A stretch of DNA of 64,000 bases, taken from assembly GCF_901000735.1 (NCBI RefSeq), contig NC_081551.1:19744545-19808544 (forward strand). Reading direction: 5' to 3'. The position numbers were made by a program, and so were the translations under genes. Below are positions 22,401 through 34,600 of the stretch, one piece after another; within the stretch, counting starts at the first letter, position 1, and the number at the start of each line of letters is the position of its first letter. Below the pieces are notes generated by a model that searched no databases, was not told where the DNA came from, and saw nothing but the letters and a program-made list of their open reading frames with translations. Source of the stretch: Corylus avellana (Eukaryota > Streptophyta > Magnoliopsida > Fagales > Betulaceae).

Positions 22401-22500
22401 AGTCGAGATCGTGGAGTTGGTAGCTGGTGAGGTCGAGGACTGTGGAAGAGGGGTCGTCTTCCATCATCGGATCATCCGGTGCTCGGGTCTCGTCGTCCAT
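19402..22500 (-). CDS. SDS22/PPP1R7-like regulatory subunit of protein phosphatase 1
   Basis: This leucine-rich-repeat protein binds the catalytic subunit of protein phosphatase 1 and controls its maturation and nuclear activity. Minus-strand exons are 22225-22500, 21556-21786, 21180-21326, 20881-21023, 20667-20781 and 19402-19482. All are GT-AG and together give exactly 331 codons (330 aa plus TAA). The N-terminus is acidic (MDDETRAPDDPMMEDDPSS). About eleven 22-residue SDS22-type LRRs follow, for example LTELDLTANRLSALDSRI, LKELYVSKNEVTKMEEID, LQELWLGRNRIKVV and LEDLWLNDNQIESLEDL. They close with the LRR cap TTIYLENNPCAKSPSYSATL and RQIFPNIQQIDSDVFA. The last exon is 1.2 kb from exon 5 and is easy to miss. 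If intron 5 is retained, the frame ends after nine different residues. The length agrees with plant and animal homologues. Confidence 0.95.
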
Positions 22501-22899
22501 TGGAATCAGAAGCTACGAGGATGGAGAAAACGGAAAAGTCGAAATAGGTTGCGTTGTTCTGATTGCTCGCTTGTGGGAAAAAATGTCAAGCGAACGACAT
22601 CATTGGGATTAAACGAAAGAACTTTAGCTTTTGCATGTTGGTTTGGGACTGTAGTTTTAATAAGTTGGATCTTAAAAATTTTGTTTTTAAAAATTGCATT
22701 TTTAAAATTGCTACTTATATTGACCTAAATAATTAACTAATCTTATGTAGCTTAGTTAGTGAGTTAATTTGGGGGTGTTTGGCAAAAGGGATGACCGGGG
22801 CCTAAACACTGTTTTTGTCATTTTCCTAATGTGAAATAACACTTGTGCCCTAAACAAATCCAAGATAACAAAAAGCTTTACACCAGTAATTATTTTCCT

Positions 22900-23490
22900 T
22901 CTCGCGACCTCTGGTTCCGAATCTACAGCCCAGCCCCCTCCCCCACTGGTGGCGATCCAAAAGACATTGTCTGCATGCGCGTCATCGTGTTCTTCCACGG
23001 CGGCGGCTACATCCTCGGCCAAGCCAACTCGATTTCTGTAGGCAAACAGGCGCGCAAGTTCGCCCGAGAGCTCCGCGCCATCGTCTTCTCCGTCAACTAC
23101 CGGCTGGCGCCGGAGCATCGGTTCCCATCCCAGTACGAAGAAGGGTTCGACGCGCTGAGATTCATCGACGAAATGGACGGACGCGATCTGCCACCCAAAT
23201 GCTGATCTTAACCGTTGCTTTATCGCCGGAAAAAGTGCCAGAGGGAACTTGGCCCACTTCGTAGCGGTCAGAGCCGGCGAGTACGGCTTCAAGAGGGTGA
23301 ACCTCCTCGGGCTCATAGCAATACAGCCGTTTTCGGAGGAGAGGAGCGGGTCGAGTCCGAGAACCGATTATTTTGGGGCCCGACTTTGACACTGGACGGG
23401 ACGGACTGGTATTTGAGAGCTTTTTTGCCGGAAGGATCGAACAGGGACCACTCGGCGGCGAATGTGTTCGGGCCGAATGCTGGTTTTTAG
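22900..23490 (+). pseudogene. Carboxylesterase 18-like (alpha/beta-hydrolase) fragment
   Basis: Plant CXE proteins are cytosolic alpha/beta-hydrolases of the HSL/GID1-like family. The fragment starts at SRDLWFRIYSPAPSP and keeps the oxyanion-hole motif HGGG (22996-23007) and VNYRLAPEHRFPSQYEEGFD. A one-base gain near 23190 shifts the frame before NADLNRCFIAGKSARGN. There the nucleophile Ser codon (23234-23236) survives, but the usual GDSAGG has become GKSARG. A one-base loss near 23328 shifts it again before GGEERVESENRL and AFLPEGSNRDHSAANVFGPN. The N-terminal third and the C-terminal third with catalytic Asp and His are missing. The copy is unusually GC-rich for this window. It ends where an oppositely oriented PPR fragment begins. 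Confidence 0.85.
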
Positions 23491-23494
23491 AATA

Positions 23495-24056
23495 GACTAA
23501 CGTATCTCCCTGCTTCTACGTAAAACCCATGAACCCACTTTCCAAACCAAATATCACCCACCATTCCAGCCGCACAGAGTAGACTAACGACGGTCACCTC
23601 ATCAACTCTAATACCCGTCGATCTCATCTCCATAAAACACCTCAATCCTTGTAGGGCACAGTTATTTCTCACCTACCCATCAATCAAGGAAGTCCAAGCA
23701 ACCACATCCTTCTGCGTACTCTCACCGAACACCCGGTGTGCATCCTCCATATAACCACAATTAGCAAAAGCGGAAATCGATGAATTCCTCACAAAATGAT
23801 CAAAATCAAAACCAAACTTGACAATTTGAGCATAAAGCTGAAAAGGGTCATCGTTTTTTAACTTGGAAAACGCCTTGAGAAGCAAAGGGAAAGTGTGCTT
23901 GTCCGGAAGGGCACCATATTGGCCCATTCTTGCATAGAAAGCGAGCGACATATGCGGTTGTGAGCTTGTGGAAAAAGCTCTGATCATGGTGTTCCACAGA
24001 CTGGTGGTAAGTGAAGGATGGACAACAGGGTCTGGGACGCCTATTTCGGTGATTTA
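23495..24056 (-). pseudogene. PPR-protein fragment (At1g50270-like)
   Basis: Minus-strand translation gives TTSLWNTMIRAFSTSSQPHM, LPDKHTFPLLLKAFSKLKND, QKDVVAWTSLIDG, then an in-frame TAG (23673-23675) where a Tyr codon is expected. VRNNCALQGLRCFMEMRS and LLCAAGMVGDIWFGKWVHGF follow. These are two to three PPR motifs of a PLS-class protein, most like At1g50270. Similarity stops abruptly at 23495-23510, next to the end of the carboxylesterase fragment. At the other end it runs no further than the TAA near 24057. It is a truncated copy and not the source gene. Confidence 0.75.
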
Positions 24057-24057
24057 G

Positions 24058-25500
24058 GCATTTTCATGACAAAAAACTCAAAAGTGGCCAGATAAAGATA
24101 AGGGTAATATGGACAAAGTGTTGATGGTCAAAAGGTCAAAGTGAACAGGATGTAGGCCATGGCTTTTGCCAAACGAAGCCTTGGGCTTTGGGTTACTAGG
24201 AACAACTGGGAGGCATTTTGAGAATTTCAGATTTTTTGACTGGACGTACGTATGTGGGACCTTATAGACGTACGCCTGCAAATAGTACTTGAACGTACGC
24301 ATGGGGGACCACATGGATGTATGCTGACTTTTGGTTGACCACGAGTTAATGCTTGTACATACGATACAGCCTTTGGACCGCTATATAAATAGTATGTGGA
24401 TGTACGTCCCTATAGTACCATACGTACTTTATTTTATAGGACACCTCCTGCAGTGCCCACAGCTTTTCCTACCCTATAAATACCCCTCTCCACTTGACCC
24501 TTAAGCCTCATTATGCCCATGTTGTCATCTAAAACCCCTGCTTGAGTGATTTTGTGAGTTGTGAGAGTTTTTGGAGGATAAATAAAGATTTTTTTGAGGT
24601 TTTGCTTCAATGAAGTAATCTTCTAAGCTTAGCTTGTTTCTTACTTAATTATTATGATGTTTAAGTGTTTTTCATAGTTACCTGAGTTGGTAGAGCTTCT
24701 AGTTAAGTTGTTTTTCTCTAATATTTATTTAAGTTGGTTTAACGTTTAACCTTTGTTAAACAGATTTTCTTATGCATTGAGGTATTATTTTGAGATTGAA
24801 GGTCCTAGAAATCATTTTAGTAGCTTTAGAACCAGTTTTAGATGATAGAATGACATTTGGAACAAATGAGGTTCTACCTAAACTTTCTAAGCGGATGTAC
24901 GACCTTAAGCTTAGACGTACGACCCGAAACATTCCAGGGAACACCACTTTGACTAGTCGTCCGATAGCCTCAGTTTTCATAGTCTAGGTTCATTTTAGTT
25001 AGACTTATAATTAATGATAGATATTTTTGCAATATCTGAGGTTATGGAGCCTCAAGGGAATTTTAATGTACAAACTTACATTAATGCTTGTTGTTGCTTT
25101 TTAAGCATTGCATGACTATTTTATATATATCAAATATGTATGTTTACAACTCTCATGAAATACATTTTGGACTCCTGTGAACTTTTTTTTACGAAAACGT
25201 ATGTTGATAAACAAGATAATAATGAGATTTACAAAACTATGCATATCATTTTTATAGATTAGGTTTAAAGAAATTATTCTAACTCATTTTCTCCAAATTG
25301 CAGCATTATGAGGTGACAACAAGGAAATCATTCTCATATTAACATATTGAAAAAAATTATTTAAATCCAATTTGAAAGAAAATTTTGTCCATTTTAGAGC
25401 CATATTTCCTCAATCGATAATTTGAGTAGACATTATTAAAAAGCTTAAAAAAGTGAACGACGACGTTGTCTTGTACAAATATTTTATATTCCCCGATCGC
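24058..25500. other. Intergenic DNA with an ACGTACG-rich block, possible LTR fragment
   Basis: The words ACGTACG, GTACGTA, ATGTACG or CGTACGC occur about ten times in 24240-24440 and again at 24893-24925. Between them are a TATA-like CCCTATAAATACCCC at about 24472 and CACCTCCTGCAGTGCCCACA. This layout resembles the U3/R part of an LTR, but no paired LTR, primer-binding site or gag/pol frame is visible. No gene is recognised. Confidence 0.35.
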
Positions 25501-25624
25501 TCTCACGTGCCTCTTTTTGGTTTTTGAAATTGGATGTTACACGTGCCGCCCTGATTTGAACCTAAAAGAAGCCCCCAAAACCAGAAACCCCCCTCTCTTT
25601 CTCGCTGTGAGAATCAAGGCAGCC

Positions 25625-28600
25625 ATGGAAGCAATACTCACAGACTGCGTACAGAACAGCCTTCGTCATTTCGTATACCGAAACGCCATTTTCATCTGCG
25701 AACGCCTCTGCGCTGAGTTCCCCTCTGAGGTTCCTTTTCCTTTTTTTTTTTTTTTTTTTTTTAAAAAGATTTTAATTTTTTTTTTTAATCTTTTTTGGTA
25801 TTTTCCACTTACTTTTTTACTTTCTCGCCTCTTTGTTTGGTTCCCGAGAAACCGTGCCAAAAAAAGAAGCTTATTTCTTTGAAATCTGAATGTTGTGTCT
25901 CATTAGCCAAAGGAGACATTGGCGCATATAATCAAGATTGATACTTCTCGTTATCAAAACCCTCAGTTTAATTTATTTTCTATTAATTCCTTTCTTCTGT
26001 GGTTGGTATTATGAGAAATTTGTGGGGAGGGGGTGATTTAAATGCAGCATAGAGTGCTGGATGGAGTTGCGGGTGAAATTGTAATGAACTTACTTATTCA
26101 CTACCCAAAAAAGAAAGAAAAAAAAAAAACTGTAAAGTAGTGGGTGAAATTGCAAAAACTGTTCAGTGGGCTTGGTTAACTAGGACTCTATCTTGCAATT
26201 TTCGGAAGAAGACAAAGCACATTAGTTTTTAGGTTTTTTATTTAAGAATTGATTGCTGTTCATCGAGGGACACATCAATTTTTGGAATTTTCTTAATCAT
26301 TCCTCTTAGTTCTTGAATTCTTGATGCTTACTTTTTGTTGTATGCAGACGAATATGCAATTATTAGCTGGCTGTTACTTGCACAACAATCAATCTTATGC
26401 CGCGTACCATATTTTGAAGGGTATGTGTCATAGTATTAATGTTTTTGCTATTTTTCAACTAATTTGTTGTTATGGTTCTTCGACGTTTCTTTATTGTGGT
26501 TGATTTTTTTTTAAAATTATCATCCATTAATCTCTCTCTCTTCTTTTTTCGTTCATTTATTTATGAAGGAATGCAAATGGCTCAGTCCCGCTACTTGTTT
26601 GCACTATCATGCTTTCAGATGGACCTTCTTAAAGAAGCCGAAGCTGCATTATGTCCTGCTAATGAGCCAGGTGCAGAGGTATTGGAGAGTAACTTGTGTA
26701 CAAGCTAACTTCTTTTGATTTTGCTCTTTACAAGAAAAATATTCTTAACCATTACATTTGTTTTCTTCAAATCTGGGATTCAAACAAGTTGCATGATTTA
26801 TACTTTGGTCACTGTAATCTTTTGTATGTTCCATCACTGCTATTTGTTGGTCTTTGGTTGTCTGTTTTTTATTTTTTGGGGAAGTGTCTGCTTGTTCAGT
26901 TGTTTTTTAGGATGATGATGACTTGCTTCTTGTTGTTTATCTTCTTTATGCAGATTCCAAATGGTGCAGCCGGTCATTACCTTCTAGGGATTATTTACAG
27001 GTCACTCCTTTTTTTTTGGTCAAGTAGGTTGCTATTTTATTGTCCCATATATCATTTTCTAAACTTCCAGAATTCTATTACCTGTTGCTTGAAATACATG
27101 TACAGTACAAATGAGAAACAAATAAGGTGATACAATACATTGTTTTATAAAAAAAGAAAAAAAAAAAGCAAAACAAAAAGAAATGAAAGAGACACCCTTA
27201 AAACTGGTTTCTCTCATACAGTTATATGAAGTGGATGTCTTATGAAGTGGTCTTAAACTTATTTTCAAAGTTACAAATCTATTTGCATTTTACTTGACAT
27301 GATATCAGGTGAAAGAAATATATTAAATAAAGTTCTTCCCCTTCCTTCCCCAAGAATCAGACTCTCCCACTCTGTGTGTCCTTTCATGTTTCTTCGCTGA
27401 TTAATTGTAGTAGAGGTACAAGGCCGCTTTTTCTTATTTTGTGTTAGCTTCTGTTCCTTAATTTGTTTCTATTACTTGCAGCTCTAGCTTATCCAAAGTC
27501 CTGGATTGAATTAGTGCTTGGACAATGTAAACTGGGTCATTAAGTGCAGTTGATTGTATTTCATTACTATGTCTTTAATCCTTTGTGCTCTATGAATTAT
27601 ACTTCCTTTGTCTTACGGCTAGGAAGTGAATCTGAATTTAATTCAATTCTCATCTTTGAATGTCAGAACTAACATAAAGTCTGAAATGGTTAGTTGTTAT
27701 TGACGTGCATATTGCATAATTATGTGTATGTGTGTTTGTGCAATTTCTTAATTCTGAATATTAGCTTTTTATTTATTGAGATTTTATGTTGTTTTAGGTA
27801 CACTGATAGAAGGAAAAGTGCTGTACATCATTTTAAGCAGGCATTATCAGTAGATCCTTTAATGTGGGCTGCATATGAGGAGCTATGTGTATTAGGTTTG
27901 TACAAAGAATTTCCACATGGTCCAAGTTCTTGAACTGCTGTGCTACCAGCGTAATTGATAATTTCACACAGCAACTGATCAGTTAATTCTCAGGGCTTAA
28001 AATGTTATGTTTAGAAATTTAAGCTGATTAAGAGCCAACTTACTTCATATGTTGAGTTTCATTTTGACTTGCTAATTAGTGGATTAAAATTCGTTTAAGT
28101 TATCATTATTAGCAGATGTTCTCCCCCTCCCCCCTTCTTATCTCATCTTTGTACGTTTTATCGTGAGAATGTAAATATCATACATATTCGGGAAACTTCA
28201 CTTACCCCCCCTAAATTGCCACCCCTTTTGCAATTTCCCCCCTAAAGTTCAAAACCTCTCAATTTAGTGTATCGAACTTTTAATTTTTTTCAATATCCCT
28301 CCTCTGTTAGGATTTTCCGCTAAATCCTATTAAAATTTTACCTATTTTTTCATAGAAAAAATATTTAATTTTTTTTGCAAAGATTGAGGCATGGGTATTT
28401 TTGGAAATACCATTAAATTCAGACCATTGCAATTTTTTTTTCCTAAAATGAATGGGGGTATTTTGGGAAAAGATAATAGAAAAGTTAACGAAGGGGTGAG
28501 ATTGCAAACAATTGAAAGATGGATACACTTAATTGAGAGAAATTGAACTTTAGGTGGAACATTGTAAAAGTGATGACAATAGAGGGGTTAAGTGAAGTTT

Positions 28601-31600
28601 TTCCTACATATTCTAATATTGGACTACGCCGCCTTGTGGATGTGTAATTTCATAATCAAAATCTGCATTTGCAGTTCAAGTTAAACTGATTCTTTAATAT
28701 GTTGTCAGTTGAGTTTGATTGTTAAGGGACATAAATAATGTCCTGCATGTTGGAATGGTCGTGATCGATGCTAGTGTTGTGATCAATGCCCTTTAATTTG
28801 AAGAGCTCTTTCCTTTTTTTTTTTTTTTTTTTTTAAAAAAAGATTTATGGTGGGGAAGTTAGGTGATGATGGTAGCGCCTTTTTATTGAGACATGCGCTT
28901 TGTCCTTTATTCATGATTTCTAGTAGCTCTGATTTTCATGACCAATGCCCCAGTTGGTCCTATACATGTGACCCGCTATCAAGAAAAGAATTGCAATAAA
29001 TAAATGATGGTGTGCAATATCGGTTAGCCATAGACCCCCAGTTACTAGATCTAATCCTCCACGAAAAGTAATAAATTCTGCATATTTTTACCCATTTAAG
29101 GTATTATTATCGCTTAGCGCTTGTGCTAAGGTTAAAAATGGGGTTGCTCCCTCAGCAAAACTGGGATAAAGTTGAGCCAAAAGATTTTTCAAATTTCTAG
29201 TTATAATGATTTCCTAGTTCTTTTCGCTAATTCTAGTTAGGTGTTTCCTTTTGTATACTTCTTGTGTACTTAAGGGCGCCTTACACTTTAAATGATATTT
29301 GTCGATTACTTATCGAAAAAAATTTCTATCTGACCATGATCATGTAATTAGAAATATGATCCATTTACATCCCCACTTATTTACCATGTCTGTGTCTGTA
29401 TTTTAGTTCCCTTTGCTGACTTGGCTTTTATTCAAAGTATATGCAGCTGTTGCCACAACAAGGCATAGGATAATGTCCTTTTAGAATGATGAAGTTTGAG
29501 ACTTTGGAAGTTAATTAAGCCATAGTTATAAGGGCCGCAATGATATTTGTCGATTACTTATAAAAAAAAAGTTATAAGAGCCGGATTAATTCTTAATAAG
29601 GTTTGTAGTAAATGTATTCTATGTTAGGGATATGACTGCAGTTACTTATCAAAAAAAAAAAAAAAAGGATATGACTGCAGTTGCTGCTATTTTTTTAGTG
29701 AACAATGCTCACGCAATTGAGGTATATAGTTTGGGGCTTGATCTTGTACTTTTGATCCATATTTAATCAAGGCCTTTCTTTTTTGATAATTTTAGGCGCT
29801 GCTGAAGAAGCAACTGCAGTTTTTGGTGAAGCAGCTGCTTTTTGCTTACAAAAGCAGTACTTACCCCATGGATTAGCTTCCCAAAGCTTGAACATGCCAA
29901 ATGAGGATCGTAGCTCAGTTTCTGCTAGGAACTTTGTTCCAGGCCCAGATGATGCCAGTCCAAGGCAGTTGAAACACATGCAAGGCAATAACCTAAGAGA
30001 TATTCCTGGAAATTATCATGGAGCAGCTGCTGTTCAGCCTTTAAATGGCAGTTCATCAAACATATCATTCTATAATACTCCTTCACCAATGGTTTCACAG
30101 GTATCTTACTTTAAATTACACCTCATAATGTTATATCACAAGTGAGTAGTTAATATAGCATAGTTGGGCTCAAACTCATAGGCTTAAGCTTTTGAGTTGA
30201 GTGGTGTCCCAACTTGTTATATTATGGCTTGACTGAAAAACTCCCTAAAGTCTCAATCTCTCTAATAGTTTCTTATATAAGAGGATGTATCTTTAATTTT
30301 TGACGATGCTATCTAAGAATTTTTGGAAGTTCCAGGTGATACTTTTGTTCCAAAGACATTTGTTTTGTCTGTCCTGTGGTTTATATTCTATACTTTTTTT
30401 TGTCTAAGAGACCAGATTTTGGCCTTTTCCATGTGTGGTGGTTTTAAAAGTTCACAGAATTATTAGTGCTGAGTAGGTAGGATCTCTTTACTTTACATGG
30501 GTTTTTAGTTCTTTAACAATAAAGATGTGGGCTCAGGTCTCAGCCTGAACTAGGAAATTCCGAATTTTCAGGTGACACTATGGTGGCAAAGACATTGCCT
30601 TTTTTTTTTTTTTTTTTTGGGCTTTATGGCTTATGTACTTGAACTCTATATTTGGCTTATGTACTTGAACTCTATATTTGGCTGCACACCCCTAAGGTTT
30701 TCGGGTCTGGATTTTGTAATCCCTACTATGCAGTTCCCACATTTCGTAAGTTCCCTCATAATTCTTGTTTTTAGAATATGTTCAGAGTTCTCTTTATATA
30801 ATTATATCTTCTCCCAGGAGTAAGCCTTTATCTCATTCCTTTTAGCGTCTTCTCAATCTTATGCTAGTGAAATGCAAGTTTCTCTAGTGTAGTTGCTTTA
30901 ATTTTCATGTAGGCTATACCTAACTTTTATATGAGAAGTTCTGCACTCATAATCCTTTTTGATGCTGCTCATAAATCCCATGGTAGTAAAAATATGGAGA
31001 TTTGCCACTGCTTTTGCACCTTTAGCTTATGGACATGATTTGTGCAACAATATTTTGTTTCTTTAGCAAATGTATTGAATTATCTACATCTTCGTTAATT
31101 TCTATTTCCTTTTTACTGTAAAGATCAATCAGTGCTCTTAGATCCTCTATGTTTCACAGTTGTCAGGTGTTGCTCCACCACCTTTGTGCAGAAATGCGCA
31201 GCCAAATGGTCCAAACCCAAGTATACTCGGTGCTGATAGCTCTCCAAGGTCAACCGTGAACTCTACTATTCAAGCCCCTCGAAGAAAGTTTGTGGATGAA
31301 GGAAAATTACGGAAGGTTATAGATTTGTATATTCATGCTCTTTATTTTTTTAATTTGTAAGAGGGAATAAGGAACAGAGAATGGAGTCTTTCAACTGGAA
31401 TTGCTCATCTCTCAACTGTAATCTGGGCTGATATATAAAACTAATGTATATTCATTCAAAGCGCAAAGTGGGAGTGTAGAGATAAAAGCATAATTACACG
31501 TAGCACCACTTTGATGTATCACCTCTTTTGGTCAGAATATAGTGATAATACCGTTATGCAGTAATTCCTTATTATAAATTTCACAATTTAAATTGTTATG

Positions 31601-34600
31601 TGTCCATTTGTAGAGCATTTGTTTTAACAAATTACTTGGTCAGATTTTCAGAGTGCATATATTGTGCATGAAACTAGGAAGCCTATATGAGTTGTTTGTA
31701 ACTTGTCAGGAGACTGTATGTGTCTTTTGAATAAGTAACTGAGCAGGGACTCTCAGCTTTAGATACACCATACACGTTGGCTAGAAAAGCTAAGTTTGAA
31801 TTGTTTTTGCTATCAGTTTGTTTGATTTGTTAAATTTTTTCTATGTGAAGTTGTGAGCTTTCAGAGCTGGCACTAATCTATTAGTTTGCCTTTTAAGATC
31901 ATTTTGTGGTTTGGTTCTGCCTTTTTTTTAAGGCTATTCAGTAGTTTTTGCTTTTCCTTGCCTTTTTTGGGTACAAAATTCAGCTCACACTAACGTTGTT
32001 TTTCTTTTTGGCTGATGCGGCCTTCAGTTCATTACATAGGTTCATACTTTAATCTGTAGGTTTAACTTGTCTACACATCTTATGGCATCTTTCTGCCCGA
32101 TCTTAATAATTTGGTGGGGCGTGGTTGTTCTTGTTTTTGTGTTGAAGCTGACGTGACATTTTCATTTTGTTCATTAAGTGATTGGAGCCTGTCTTATTAA
32201 CCACGTTTCTTGCAGTAATTTTTTCTATTGCTTGCTTGGTATATCCATGTAGACCTTGTTTGTGGGAGGAGTATTCTTCATTTTTAGATCTTTTTGATGC
32301 ACAATTTGAAATCTTCCCCCTTAAAATTATTTTGTTTCCTTTGTTTCCAGATTTCTGGGAGGTTATTTTCTGATTCTGGCCCTCGACGAAGTACAAGGCT
32401 TTCTGGAGATTCAGGGGCCAACACAAATGTGAGCGCCACAATGGTTGTTGGAAATGGAACTAGCAACGCTTCTAAATATCTTGGCGGTTCCAAGCTGAGC
32501 TCTATGGCATTTCGTGCTGTGACAGTTCGTAAGGGTCAGTCATGGACAAATGAAAATATTGATGAAGGTAAAGAATCTCTTCTATCTTATACTAATTCAG
32601 TTAAATTATACTATCATATGAGGATTGAAAACTGTAAAAATGATGATCTGTCACTGATATTCCTTACTATTAATTGTTCACTACCACTTGGTTAATGATA
32701 AAAGGACTTGATTGCAACTAAAGCTATAATAGTTATCTAAGCCACGTGTGAACTCAAATTAAACTGCATTATGGATCCAAGATTTCTTTCTTATAGATTA
32801 CACATGATGACTTCCAATATGTTAATGTGAGCTTGGCCAGAACCCGAAGTCAAATTTTTTTATTATGCTATATTTCTGCCCAATTGCTAATGAATTGACG
32901 CTCTATAAGCTTTCAAATTTTATTTCATATAGGGATACGCAATGAGACTTTTGATGATTCTCGTTCAAATACCACATTGACAACTTCTAGTTCATCTCCC
33001 TCTGGTGATACTAGATCCCTTGAACAAGAAGGAGCAACTATTCCAATTAGTGCAGCTATTATGAATGGCTCAAGAGTCATTAGCGGTGCTTCAGAAATAA
33101 TGGGCCTTTTGAGAACTCTTGGGGAAGGCTACAGACTTTCCTGCATGTACAGGTGCCAGGTATTAAATGATTATTCTTGAATAAATGAAATATAATTTTT
33201 ATTTAAATAGAACAAAAAAGAAGATTTGTTTGGAAGATGATTTTGTATTTCCTGTCTCATGCTTAATTGTTTGATTGGTTCTGGGCTGTACAGGAAGCAC
33301 TGGATGTATATCTTAAGCTTCCACAGAAGCAGTATAACACAGGCTGGGTGCTTTCCCAGGTAGTTTGGTTTTTCAAAATTCTGTTCTTAACGCTTTTCTG
33401 GATTTTATACCTTTTCCCCATCTATCAATGAACTGGTTTATTTACATGCTATCGATCTGTAAATGACTCTTCTGCTAGAGCAGTAGAATCTCTGAAATAC
33501 ATTCGTTCATGTGTTAAATGCAGGTTGGAAAAGCATATTTTGAACTGGTAGATTATTCAGAAGCAGATTGGGCCTTCACTCTTGCCCGCCAGGCATCCCC
33601 TTACAGTTTAGAAGGAATGGATATGTATTCTACAGTTCTTTATGTGAGTTCCCGTTATATTGTCCTTGAAAAAATTCTTTGTTTTTCCCCAGGATGCAAT
33701 CTGAAAATAAACTCCCTTAGCTGGGTAACTTCAGTGAACTTAAGCTAACCACAAAATGGGGGCTTAAAGTCATTGTTATTCTACTTATTATGTCATAACT
33801 ACTCTTAACTTCAAGTATACTCTTAATATATTTTCTTGCATTTATGATACTGGATGTGTGCAGTAAAAGTTTCTCCCTTTATTGCTTCACTGACAGTTAT
33901 TCTATCTCTATTGCAGCATTTGAAGGAAGATATGAAGTTAAGTTACCTGGCTCAAGAACTTATATCAACTGACCGCTTAGCTCCTCAATCTTGGTAGCGT
34001 TATCAATCTTTCCTCAAATAACACAGTGCATTCTAGTCTTAGTTTTCTTATAAAACTGCTTAGCATTAGAATTCTGCGAGTGACCTTTTATTACTCCTAT
34101 TTTGCATCCTCAGAGCTGTTTCTCCATCACTTTTTTTTTTTTTACTTTAATCTTGTGTTTAAAGTTGAGCTGCAATATGCAGTACAATCTTTAATTATCT
34201 CGTCTTAATGAACATGGATTTTAGTTTTTTCCTCACTCTTGTGGCATTTATCTTCCCCTGAAAAGTACTATTATTATTATTCTCTATTAAACTCTGAAAT
34301 CTTGAGTTATGCAGACTCATATTTATAGAAGTATAAATTGTTCCTGCCTACCTGTTCAGGGGAAGGAAGGAAAGGTTTTTTTTGGCATTTATCTTTCAGT
34401 TTGCCTTATGAGCTGTGTTTGTTTCTGCCCTCCTGTTAAATGGTTGTAATTGTGATGGCTACTCATAGCAGTTCAGTGATTTTTGGTTTTTTGGCATTAA
34501 TTACCTACTTTACACATCGCTAGGAATGTGTCTTTGCAAATTTGAGGGTCAAAAGGCTGTGAAGCTCTTAGATTCTTGTTTTTGATGGCTGTATTAGGAC

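Noticed and set aside
22288..22728. Plus-strand open frame of 146 codons opposite SDS22 exon 1
   Set aside because: It is antisense to a well-supported LRR exon and has no recognisable features.
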